Of a DNA stretch of 32,679 nt, positions 7,991 to 15,032 are shown piece after piece. This DNA is from Bacteroidota bacterium. Lineage in GTDB: Bacteria > Bacteroidota > Bacteroidia > Bacteroidales > Prolixibacteraceae. The stretch's first letter is position 1; every line of letters begins with the position of its first letter. The DNA is taken from the NCBI GenBank assembly GCA_023251455.1, contig JAHEYT010000072.1, positions 1-32,679 on the forward strand. Direction: 5' to 3'. A program made the position numbers and the translations under genes. A model generated the notes under the pieces. The model was given only the letters and a program-made list of their open reading frames with translations, ran no database searches and was not told where the DNA came from.

Positions 7991-8662
7991 TTACTTAACT
8001 GCTTCTTTTTCAGCCTCAGCCTTCATTTTCTCATTGGCTGTAATCAGGAACTCAACCCTGCGATTTTGCGAACGGCCATCTTCGGTATTGTTGTCATATT
8101 TTGGCACGTTTTCGCCAAATCCTTTGGTCCGGATTCTGCTGTTCGCTATTCCTTTATTATACAAATAACCAGAAACTGCACTTGCCCTGTTTTGAGATAA
8201 ATTCTGATTATATGTGTTGCTACCTTTATTGTCGGTATGTCCCTGTATTTCAATATCCGTATCAGGATAGGTATTCAGGACGATAACCAGTTTATCCAGG
8301 TTGGTTTTTGCATCATTCGACAGGGTCGAACTATCGAATCCGAACAAAACATTACTACTGAATTCAACAACGATTCCCTCGCCTACACGTTCAACCTTTG
8401 CATCTGGAACTGTTTTTTCTATTTCTTTGGCCTGTTTGTCCATTTTATTACCAATTACAGCTCCGGTAGCGCCTCCAACAGCAGCTCCGATTATGGCACC
8501 CAAACCAGTATTTCCGGCAACTTTGCCAATAATAGCACCCATCGCGCCACCAGATGCAGCTCCTATTGCTCCACCTTTTTGCGTTTTGTTTAACGAGGCA
8601 CAGCTCGAAAGTAATAACGAGGCACTTAAAACCATGATCGTACTAATTCTAATTCTTTTCAT
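7991..8662 (-). CDS. OmpA-family lipoprotein with glycine-zipper region (YiaD-like)
   Basis: This 223-residue protein has a lipoprotein signal (lipobox LLSSC, Cys21), then a glycine-zipper stretch at about 30-75 (repeats such as GGAIGAASGGAMGAIIG and GAVIGNKM), and an OmpA C-terminal domain at about 100-210. The OmpA domain keeps the peptidoglycan-binding signature: QGHTDNKGSNTYNQNLSQNR and later NRRVEFLI. The fold anchors the outer membrane to peptidoglycan, while the zipper may insert in or oligomerise at a membrane. A Lys/Glu/Ala-rich tail ends the protein. It is transcribed from promoter copy B with a leader of about 85 nt and shares the upstream region with the divergent CsbD-like gene. 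Confidence 0.9.
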   Translation of the reverse strand: MKRIRISTIMVLSASLLLSSCASLNKTQKGGAIGAASGGAMGAIIGKVAGNTGLGAIIGAAVGGATGAVIGNKMDKQAKEIEKTVPDAKVERVGEGIVVEFSSNVLFGFDSSTLSNDAKTNLDKLVIVLNTYPDTDIEIQGHTDNKGSNTYNQNLSQNRASAVSGYLYNKGIANSRIRTKGFGENVPKYDNNTEDGRSQNRRVEFLITANEKMKAEAEKEAVK

Positions 8663-8751
8663 AATAGAAATATTTTATTGTGTAAAGTTCGTCTGCCAAC
8701 TATCCTAAATTTCAATTTTATATGTTAGCCAAACGTTCACTTTAATCTGGG

Positions 8752-8818
8752 TAAAGATCGGATCATAAAACCATTCAGGAGTTACATAACTTTTGGGAAG
8801 AGTTACATCATTCACACA
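8752..8818 (-). promoter_or_regulatory. Shared envelope-regulon promoter, copy B (OmpA-like lipoprotein)
   Basis: The minus strand shows TGTGTGAATGATGTAAC (half-site 8808-8802), a second ATGTAAC at 8787-8781 (21 bp period) and a gatcTTTA -7-like element ending at 8752 (29 nt). It lies back to back with copy A, with only 8 bp between them. Confidence 0.8.
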
Positions 8819-8826
8819 TTTCAAAG

Positions 8827-8893
8827 AGTGTGAATAATGTAACTCTTCTTTGGAATTGTGTAACACATTCAACAGTCGAACCCGTCATCTTTG
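8827..8893 (+). promoter_or_regulatory. Shared envelope-regulon promoter, copy A (CsbD-like gene)
   Basis: AGTGTGAATAATGTAAC has its half-site at 8837-8843. The second half-site GTGTAAC is at 8858-8864 (21 bp period), and catcTTTG ends at 8893 (29 nt). Transcription would start near 8900, which places the first usable start codon at 8930. Confidence 0.82.
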
Positions 8894-8929
8894 TTGTGTG
8901 AAAATTCTTTCACCACTAGAACTACGAAA

Positions 8930-9115
8930 ATGAATACTACAGAATTAAAAGGAAACTGGGAAGAAATAAAGGGTAAGCTCAAACAAAAATTTGCCGTATT
9001 AACTGATAACGATGTATTGCTTCTTGAAGGCAAACATGAGGAAATGCTTGGAAGGCTTCAGGTTAAACTAGGCAAAACAAAAGAAGAATTACAAAAAATT
9101 ATTTCAGAGTTATAA
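8930..9115 (+). CDS. CsbD-family small stress protein
   Basis: This small acidic/basic helical protein of 61 residues begins MNTTELKGNWEEIKGKLKQK, the hallmark of the CsbD family (general-stress-associated proteins of unknown biochemical role), followed by LLEGKHEEMLGRLQVKLGKTKEE. The upstream in-frame ATG at 8891 is rejected as the start because it lies inside the -7 element of promoter copy A. The 8930 start, preceded by an A-rich stretch, is used instead. It lies 32 bp ahead of the OmpA/TSP3 gene and is probably co-transcribed with it, linking a stress protein with an envelope anchor. Confidence 0.85.
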   Translation: MNTTELKGNWEEIKGKLKQKFAVLTDNDVLLLEGKHEEMLGRLQVKLGKTKEELQKIISEL

Positions 9116-9147
9116 CAATTTTAAATATAAACATAAAACCAAAAATT

Positions 9148-10479
9148 ATGAGAAAATTACTTTTACTTTCATTGATTTTAGTATTTACTGCAAGTTTGCA
9201 TGCTCAAACCATGGATAAAAAATGGGGATTGGGTATTGGAGTTGGCGCTTATGGAACTATTACAGATAATGGTGGCGTAGGCTTTATGCCTGAACTATAT
9301 TTGAGCAGGTATCTTTCTCCTCGTTTTGATTTGATGCTTAAAGGAGATGCCGGCTTATTCCGATCTGATCTTGAAAGCAAACTTGATTTAGTGAACCCTT
9401 TCCTGAATTTGCGATTTAAGTTAAGCGACGAAACAAAAAATCTTCGTCCTTACCTTTTTGCAGGACCCGGTTTTTTGTGGGATAATCAGGAAAAAGGATT
9501 GAATTTCGATGCGGGTTTGGGAGCCAAATATTATATGAGTCCCAACACTGCATTTTATGTGGAAGCTGGATACATCCATTCCATTGATGTAGTAAGAGGT
9601 GCAGAAACTGTAAAAGACAAGTTTTTAAAAGCGACTATAGGTCTTGAATTCGACTTTGGAAAAACCAAAGATTCGGACATGGATGGTGTTTCAGACAAAA
9701 AAGACAAATGCCCGGATACCCCAGCCGGAGTTGCGGTTGATGCCAATGGTTGTCCACTTGATACCGATGGTGACGGAGTACCGGATTACATCGACGATTG
9801 CCCAACTGTTGCCGGATTAACTTCGCTGAAAGGATGTCCTGATGCTGACGGTGATGGCGTTGCCGATAAGAACGACAAATGTCCAGACACGCCTAAAGGA
9901 TGGAAAGTCGATGTCAACGGATGCCCGCTTGATCAGGATAAAGACGGAGTTGCCGATGCTATAGACAAATGTCCAAATACTCCAGCTGGTGTTGTAGTTG
10001 ACAAGGACGGTTGCCCGGTTGATACCGATGGTGACGGAACTCCCGATTACCTTGACAAATGCCCAACGGTTGCAGGACCTAAAGAAAACAATGGTTGTCC
10101 GGTAATTGAAGCCGCAAAAGAAACTGTTTCTCCTGAAATGATGATTGAACCGGTATATTTTGACTATGACAAGTCGAATATTCTTCAAGTCGAAAAAGCA
10201 AAAATTGAGAAACTGATCAAATTATTGAAATCAGACGCCAGTTATAGTGTGGATCTGACCGGAAATGCCGATAGCAAAGGGGAAGAAGAATACAACATGA
10301 AACTATCGGAAAAACGAATTAACGCGGTTGTTAAATCAATAACGGCTTCCGGAGTTAAAGCCGCCCGTATTTCAAAACAACAAGCGCTCGGAGAATCAAA
10401 TCCTGCCGCAACAAACGATACAGAAGAAGGTCGCGCATTGAACCGTAGGGTTGAATTTGAAGTGATCAAAACGAAATAA
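9148..10479 (+). CDS. OmpA-family protein with N-terminal barrel and thrombospondin type 3 repeats
   Basis: This 443-residue protein has a signal peptide ending SLHAQ (about residue 20), an OmpA-like N-terminal barrel at about 21-170, and five thrombospondin type 3 calcium-binding repeats at about 175-325 with the pattern DxDxDGVxDxxDxCPxTP. A C-terminal OmpA domain at about 335-440 ends in NRRVEFEV. In the peptidoglycan-binding loop the usual GHTD is replaced by GNADSKGEEEYN; the Asp is kept. This is the common OprF-like architecture of Bacteroidota: a barrel in the outer membrane, a rigid Ca-binding stalk and a peptidoglycan anchor. It is the second gene after promoter copy A and is followed by a strong terminator. 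Confidence 0.93.
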   Translation: MRKLLLLSLILVFTASLHAQTMDKKWGLGIGVGAYGTITDNGGVGFMPELYLSRYLSPRFDLMLKGDAGLFRSDLESKLDLVNPFLNLRFKLSDETKNLRPYLFAGPGFLWDNQEKGLNFDAGLGAKYYMSPNTAFYVEAGYIHSIDVVRGAETVKDKFLKATIGLEFDFGKTKDSDMDGVSDKKDKCPDTPAGVAVDANGCPLDTDGDGVPDYIDDCPTVAGLTSLKGCPDADGDGVADKNDKCPDTPKGWKVDVNGCPLDQDKDGVADAIDKCPNTPAGVVVDKDGCPVDTDGDGTPDYLDKCPTVAGPKENNGCPVIEAAKETVSPEMMIEPVYFDYDKSNILQVEKAKIEKLIKLLKSDASYSVDLTGNADSKGEEEYNMKLSEKRINAVVKSITASGVKAARISKQQALGESNPAATNDTEEGRALNRRVEFEVIKTK

Positions 10480-10504
10480 TCAGTCAACCAATCAATTCAG
10501 TGTT

Positions 10505-10539
10505 AAAGTCCATGTCAGATTCTGGCATGGACTTTTTTT
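10505..10539 (+). terminator. Intrinsic terminator after the OmpA/TSP3 gene
   Basis: AAAGTCCATG pairs with CATGGACTTT around an 11-nt loop, followed by a run of seven T. It lies 25 bp after the stop codon and between convergent genes. The opposite strand has only a short T run, so it is mainly a plus-strand terminator. Confidence 0.88.
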
Positions 10540-10548
10540 GTGCAGCTT

Positions 10549-12777
10549 TTAACGGCTGCGTCTGTCCTTTGCTTTGGCCGAACTATCGGCATTGATCAAT
10601 CTTGGAGAATCATGCCACGCAGTGCCATCGCCTAATTGCCCCAGATTATTATAACCCCAGGCCCAAAGTCTCCCTACCTCGTCAATGGCTAAAGTATAAT
10701 TATAACCGGCTGATAAGCTTATAAATTTTATACCTGATTTGACCGATATTGGAGTGGACTTATCAATAGTGGTGCCATCTCCCAACCGACCATATTTATT
10801 ATATCCCCATGTCCATAGATTACCCGATTCATCGATAGCGGCAGAATGAACAGATCCTGCATCTGTACATTTAAATTTTGTTCCCAACTTGACTGATACC
10901 GGTTTTATTTTAGCCAATAGAGCACCATTTCCTAACTTTCCATATTCATTACTTCCCCAGGCCCACAAATTCCCCGATTCGTCAATAGCTAAAGTATGCG
11001 AATAATAGGTTGAGACAGTCTTAAACTTAACACCAGGACTTATGTGTTTTGGAGTTGACTTATCAACAGTTGTACCATCGCCTAATTGTCCGGTTTTATT
11101 CATTCCCCACCCCCAAAGGTTGCCCGATTCGTCGATGGCCATTGCGTATGTTGTGCATGCAGAGACTAATCTGAACTTTACTCCGGGTTTGATATTGACA
11201 GGTAATAATTGAGTTGAAGTAACACCATTACCCAATTGCCCGTAACCCCACGCCCACAGCTTGCCCGATTCATCAATAGCCATACTAACGGAGGATCCCG
11301 CTGATATGATTTTAAATTTCGTGCCAGCCATAACCTGCACCGGAGTAATACTTTCCTGTGTCGTTCCATCTCCCAATTGTCCGTAATAATTATATCCCCA
11401 GGTCCATAAATTACCCGACTCGTCAATGGCCATACTGGTGTTGTATTTACCTGCCGATACTGCTTTGAATTTCGTGCCGGAACTTATTCGTACCGGAATG
11501 TTTTTTCCATATTTGGTTCCATCGCCTAACTGTCCGTAAGAGTTGGCGCCCCATGCCCATATATTTCCTGATTCATCAATCGCCAATGAGTGCTCATTCC
11601 CAGTTGAAACTGTGGCGAATTTTACATCCGTCTTAATATTTACAGGTAGCGATTTTTCCGAAGTTGTTCCATCAGCAAACTGTCCATTTTCATTGGTTCC
11701 CCAACTCCAAAGGTTTTCCGATTCATCAATGGCCATACTGTGATTATATCCGGCTGACACCGATTTGAATTTTGTACCGGATTTGATATTTTCCGGTTTA
11801 GATTTTCCGGAAGTTGTTCCATCACCTAAATTTCCATAACCATTATAGCCCCATGCCCACAGATTGCCCAATTCATCAATGGCCATGCTGTTTGAAGATC
11901 CTGCCGATATGGCCTTAAAATTTATACCTGTTTTAATTTGTTCCGGACTGGATTTATTGAAATCGCTTCCATTGCCCAATTGACCCGCAGAATTTCCACC
12001 CCACGACCACAAGTTGCCAGTTTCATCAATGGCTAAACTATGCCCAAATCCAGCAGATACAATTTTAAATTTTGTTCCTGATTTAACCAGTTCAGGAATG
12101 GACTTATTTTTGGTAGTGCCATCTCCTAACTGTCCGTATAAATTACTACCCCAGGTCCACAAATTCCCCGCCTCCTCAATAGCTACGCTGTGAGCAGTAC
12201 CTGCCGATATGTACTTAAACTTTGTTCCTGATTTAATTTTTGCAGGAGATGATTTATCTAAAGTGCTTCCATCTCCTAATTGGCCTTTTTTATTCGATCC
12301 CCATGTCCATAAATTTCCTGATTCATCGATAGCTAAAGTGTGAGCAAAATAAATAGAGACGGCCTTGAATTTAGTTCCTGATTTGATTGGTACAGGTGTA
12401 GACGTATTGTCAGAAATAGTTGCATTACCCAATTGTCCGGAATTATTTGTTCCCCACCCCCAGAGATTTCCCGATAAATCGATAGCCATGCTGTAATCAA
12501 ATCCGGCGACAGCGACTTTAAATTTTGTTATTGGCATGACTTGCACAGGTGTATATTTTTCCTGGGTGGTACCATCGCCTAACTGGCCACAATAATTATA
12601 ACCCCAAGCCCATATATTTCCTGATGCATCTATAGCTAATGTGTGATATGCCCCTGAAGAACTGCTCACTATCTTCTGCGAGTAAAAATTGATGCTATTT
12701 GCAACAGATGCAAGAAAGACAATGATGAGTAAAAGGACCAGTCTCTTCATATGATAATTTGTAAAGCGTGTTTTCAT
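10549..12777 (-). CDS. Secreted RCC1-repeat protein with 14 repeats
   Basis: This 742-residue protein has a signal peptide and then 14 consecutive RCC1-type repeats of about 49-50 residues. Each has the pattern AIDESGNLWxWGxNxxGQLGDGTT, then xKSxPxxIKSGTKF. RCC1 repeats form seven-bladed propellers, so 14 repeats predict two propellers in one chain. The tenth repeat is shortened (WAWGYGQLGNG). The C-terminus follows the last repeat with a short Lys/Arg-rich tail and no type IX sorting domain that I can see. ATG at 12777 gives the longer form; ATG at 12750 gives a more compact signal peptide (MKRLVLLLIIVFLASVANS) and is equally plausible. The gene is divergent from the DUF3494 gene and lacks the shared promoter motif. 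Bacterial RCC1 proteins have no settled function. Confidence 0.9.
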   Translation of the reverse strand: MKTRFTNYHMKRLVLLLIIVFLASVANSINFYSQKIVSSSSGAYHTLAIDASGNIWAWGYNYCGQLGDGTTQEKYTPVQVMPITKFKVAVAGFDYSMAIDLSGNLWGWGTNNSGQLGNATISDNTSTPVPIKSGTKFKAVSIYFAHTLAIDESGNLWTWGSNKKGQLGDGSTLDKSSPAKIKSGTKFKYISAGTAHSVAIEEAGNLWTWGSNLYGQLGDGTTKNKSIPELVKSGTKFKIVSAGFGHSLAIDETGNLWSWGGNSAGQLGNGSDFNKSSPEQIKTGINFKAISAGSSNSMAIDELGNLWAWGYNGYGNLGDGTTSGKSKPENIKSGTKFKSVSAGYNHSMAIDESENLWSWGTNENGQFADGTTSEKSLPVNIKTDVKFATVSTGNEHSLAIDESGNIWAWGANSYGQLGDGTKYGKNIPVRISSGTKFKAVSAGKYNTSMAIDESGNLWTWGYNYYGQLGDGTTQESITPVQVMAGTKFKIISAGSSVSMAIDESGKLWAWGYGQLGNGVTSTQLLPVNIKPGVKFRLVSACTTYAMAIDESGNLWGWGMNKTGQLGDGTTVDKSTPKHISPGVKFKTVSTYYSHTLAIDESGNLWAWGSNEYGKLGNGALLAKIKPVSVKLGTKFKCTDAGSVHSAAIDESGNLWTWGYNKYGRLGDGTTIDKSTPISVKSGIKFISLSAGYNYTLAIDEVGRLWAWGYNNLGQLGDGTAWHDSPRLINADSSAKAKDRRSR

Positions 12778-12877
12778 TAAACGGAAGTTATTGTATGAAA
12801 GTACATCAATTCAGTATTAAAGTTCATGCCTATAAATAAACACTAACCTTTTCTAGTTTATTCAGGAAATTTCTAAA

Positions 12878-12944
12878 TGTGTGAATGATGTAACTCTACA
12901 CATGAATTGTGTAACACTTTCAAATTAGAAAGGACACAGCTTTG
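12878..12944 (+). promoter_or_regulatory. Shared envelope-regulon promoter, copy E (DUF3494 lipoprotein)
   Basis: TGTGTGAATGATGTAAC has its half-site at 12888-12894. GTGTAAC follows at 12909-12915 (21 bp period) and cagcTTTG ends at 12944 (29 nt). The start codon is 41 bp downstream. Confidence 0.83.
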
Positions 12945-12984
12945 TATCATTAGTCATATCTAATATTTACTAAAAAAATTAACA

Positions 12985-14952
12985 ATGAAAAAACTAAGAC
13001 TTTTGACAATCCTTGCCATAGTATCAGTTATCTTCTTTGCCGGATGCGAAAAAGATGAGTATAAGGCAACGATTGGAGTATGCCCATTGGTGGTATCGAC
13101 AATCCCCACAGATAAAGCTGTCGATGTACCACTTAACCAGATCGTTTCGGCAACCTTTAACGAAAAGATGAATCCGGAAACAATCACCAAGGAATCATTC
13201 ACTTTATCACAAGGTAATGGAACAGTTTCTGGAACAGTTTCTTACACTGCACTGTCTGCTGCATTTGCACCAACAAGTCCTCTCGCACCTTTCACTACCT
13301 ATACCGGAAGAGTAAAAACATCGGTAAAGGATTTAATGAATAATGCCTTGCAAACCGATTATGTGTGGACCTTCACAACTATACCTCAGGTAGTTTTATC
13401 ATCATTGCCAATAGCAGGTGGAACAACCAGCGGGGCAGGGACATTTGCCCAAGGATCGGCAGTTACAGTAACTGCTACTCCCAATGCAGACTATTCATTT
13501 CTTAACTGGACCGATAATGGAACTATCGTTTCAACAAGTCCAAGCTATCAGCTAACGATGGCTGGCAACAAAGCTTTAGTTGCAAACTTTACACTTAATT
13601 TAGTGGTAACCTTATCGTCCAATCCTTCTGTTGGAGGAACAACTACCGGAGCAGGTTCATTTGCACCAGGCACATCAGTTACAGTATCAGCAACTCCGAA
13701 TACAGGTTATACTTTTGTAAACTGGACCGAAGGAACAAACATTGCGTCAACAAATGCAATCTATACCTCACCATTAAATGCAAGCAGAACCTTAGTTGCC
13801 AATTTTGCAACTAGTGGGTTCTCATTAAATGTTGTTGCTGTCAACGGAACCGTTTTGAAAGTTCCAAGCAAAACAAATTATAATAGTGGCGAAATTGTAG
13901 TTCTTACTGCAACACCTGCAACAGGTTATACATTTACCGGTTGGTCTGGAGACGCAACGGGATCAACAAATCCAGTTTCCGTTACCATGAACGGAAATAA
14001 AAATATAACCGCAAACTTTACAGCGCTACTGCCTAATACTTTTACTTTAAATACAATAGCGATGAATGGTGCGGTGGTTAAAAATCCGAATCTGACGGCT
14101 TACAATAATGGAGCTATCGTCCAACTTACCGCAACTGCAAACTCAGGATTTACATTTACCGGATGGAGTGGCGATGCAAATGGTTCATTGAATCCACTGT
14201 CGGTTACCATGAATGCAAATAAAAACATCACGGCGAACTTTGTTGAAGATGTGATAATCCCAGTAGGTCCGGCGGCTATCGATCTGAAAACTGCAGGTGA
14301 TTTTTCGATCTTAACACAATCAGGAATTTCATCAACCGGAATAACTTCAGTTCAAGGTAATATTGGCGTAAGCCCTGCTGCTGCCGCCGCAATAACTGGT
14401 TTTGGATTGATCATGGATACCAACGGTGAATCGTCACACTCTTCGATTGCAACTCATGTAACCGGGAAAGTGTACGCTTCTGATTATGCCCCACCAACAC
14501 CAAGTAAGCTAACTGTAGCTGTTGACGACATGCAAAAGGCTTACACTACAGCTAATAATTTGGTAACTCCTGCACCGGTTTTGGAACAGGGAGCTGGAAA
14601 TCTTAGCGGCCTGACATTGGCTCCCGGTTTGTACAAATGGAGCACCGGAGTTTTAATTAGCCCTGACGCCACTGTAACTTTATCAGGTGGAGCAAACGAT
14701 ACATGGGTTTTCCAAATTGCTCAGGATCTCACATTATTATCAAGCGCAAAAGTTAATTTGATAGGTGGTGCACAAGCAAAAAACATAACTTGGGTAGTAG
14801 CCGGACAGGCAGTACTTGGTACGAACACAGTACTTTATGGAAGTATCCTATGTAAAACCCTTATTTCCCTTAATACGGGATCAAAGGTTACTGGAAAGTT
14901 AATGGCTCAGACTGCAGTGACATTGAACTCTAGTACTGTTGTTGCACCGTAA
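12985..14952 (+). CDS. Lipoprotein with Big_5 domain, four InlB-like repeats and C-terminal DUF3494 (ice-binding type) domain
   Basis: This 655-residue protein has a lipoprotein signal (lipobox FFAGC, Cys21). A Big_5-type Ig-like domain follows at about 33-132 (STIPTDKAVDVPLNQIVSAT to YVWTFTT). Next come four divergent InlB/listeria-like repeats at about 137-425, each with GxYTFxxW and a closing ANF. A DUF3494 domain at about 430-655 begins DLKTAGDFSILTQSGIS and contains GNIGVSP, LAPGLYKW and TWVFQIAQDLTL. DUF3494 is the beta-solenoid fold of ice-binding proteins, but many members in non-polar bacteria probably act as adhesins, so ice binding cannot be asserted. It is the first gene after promoter copy E, with an OmpA-family gene 80 bp downstream. 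Confidence 0.88.
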   Translation: MKKLRLLTILAIVSVIFFAGCEKDEYKATIGVCPLVVSTIPTDKAVDVPLNQIVSATFNEKMNPETITKESFTLSQGNGTVSGTVSYTALSAAFAPTSPLAPFTTYTGRVKTSVKDLMNNALQTDYVWTFTTIPQVVLSSLPIAGGTTSGAGTFAQGSAVTVTATPNADYSFLNWTDNGTIVSTSPSYQLTMAGNKALVANFTLNLVVTLSSNPSVGGTTTGAGSFAPGTSVTVSATPNTGYTFVNWTEGTNIASTNAIYTSPLNASRTLVANFATSGFSLNVVAVNGTVLKVPSKTNYNSGEIVVLTATPATGYTFTGWSGDATGSTNPVSVTMNGNKNITANFTALLPNTFTLNTIAMNGAVVKNPNLTAYNNGAIVQLTATANSGFTFTGWSGDANGSLNPLSVTMNANKNITANFVEDVIIPVGPAAIDLKTAGDFSILTQSGISSTGITSVQGNIGVSPAAAAAITGFGLIMDTNGESSHSSIATHVTGKVYASDYAPPTPSKLTVAVDDMQKAYTTANNLVTPAPVLEQGAGNLSGLTLAPGLYKWSTGVLISPDATVTLSGGANDTWVFQIAQDLTLLSSAKVNLIGGAQAKNITWVVAGQAVLGTNTVLYGSILCKTLISLNTGSKVTGKLMAQTAVTLNSSTVVAP

Positions 14953-14975
14953 TAAAACCGTAATAAAATAGTGTC

Positions 14976-14993
14976 AATCCCCTTCGGGGGATT
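14976..14993 (+). other. TTCG-capped hairpin between two envelope genes
   Basis: AATCCCC pairs with GGGGATT around a TTCG loop, the exceptionally stable UUCG tetraloop geometry when transcribed. No T run follows (it is followed by TCTCAAAAAA), so it does not look like a complete intrinsic terminator. It may be a processing or mRNA-stability element, or a partial terminator, in the DUF3494-OmpA operon. Confidence 0.55.
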
Positions 14994-15032
14994 TCTCAAA
15001 AAACACCAAATATATTTTATAAAAATAAAAAC

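Noticed and set aside
8237..8708. Open frames of 118 and 135 residues on the plus strand opposite the OmpA-like lipoprotein
   Set aside because: Both lie over the strongly supported minus-strand gene or its leader; the Ala/Pro-rich product is the mirror of the glycine-zipper codons.
8891..8929. Upstream in-frame ATG giving a longer CsbD-like protein
   Set aside because: The ATG lies in the -7 element of promoter copy A and would precede the transcription start.
9700..10110. Short tandem similarity in DNA that could look like a repeat array
   Set aside because: It is explained by the thrombospondin type 3 protein repeats of the OmpA/TSP3 gene.
10549..12777. About 150-bp periodic DNA repeats suggesting a satellite or CRISPR-like array
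   Set aside because: They are coding RCC1 repeats in one frame with no identical direct repeats or spacers.
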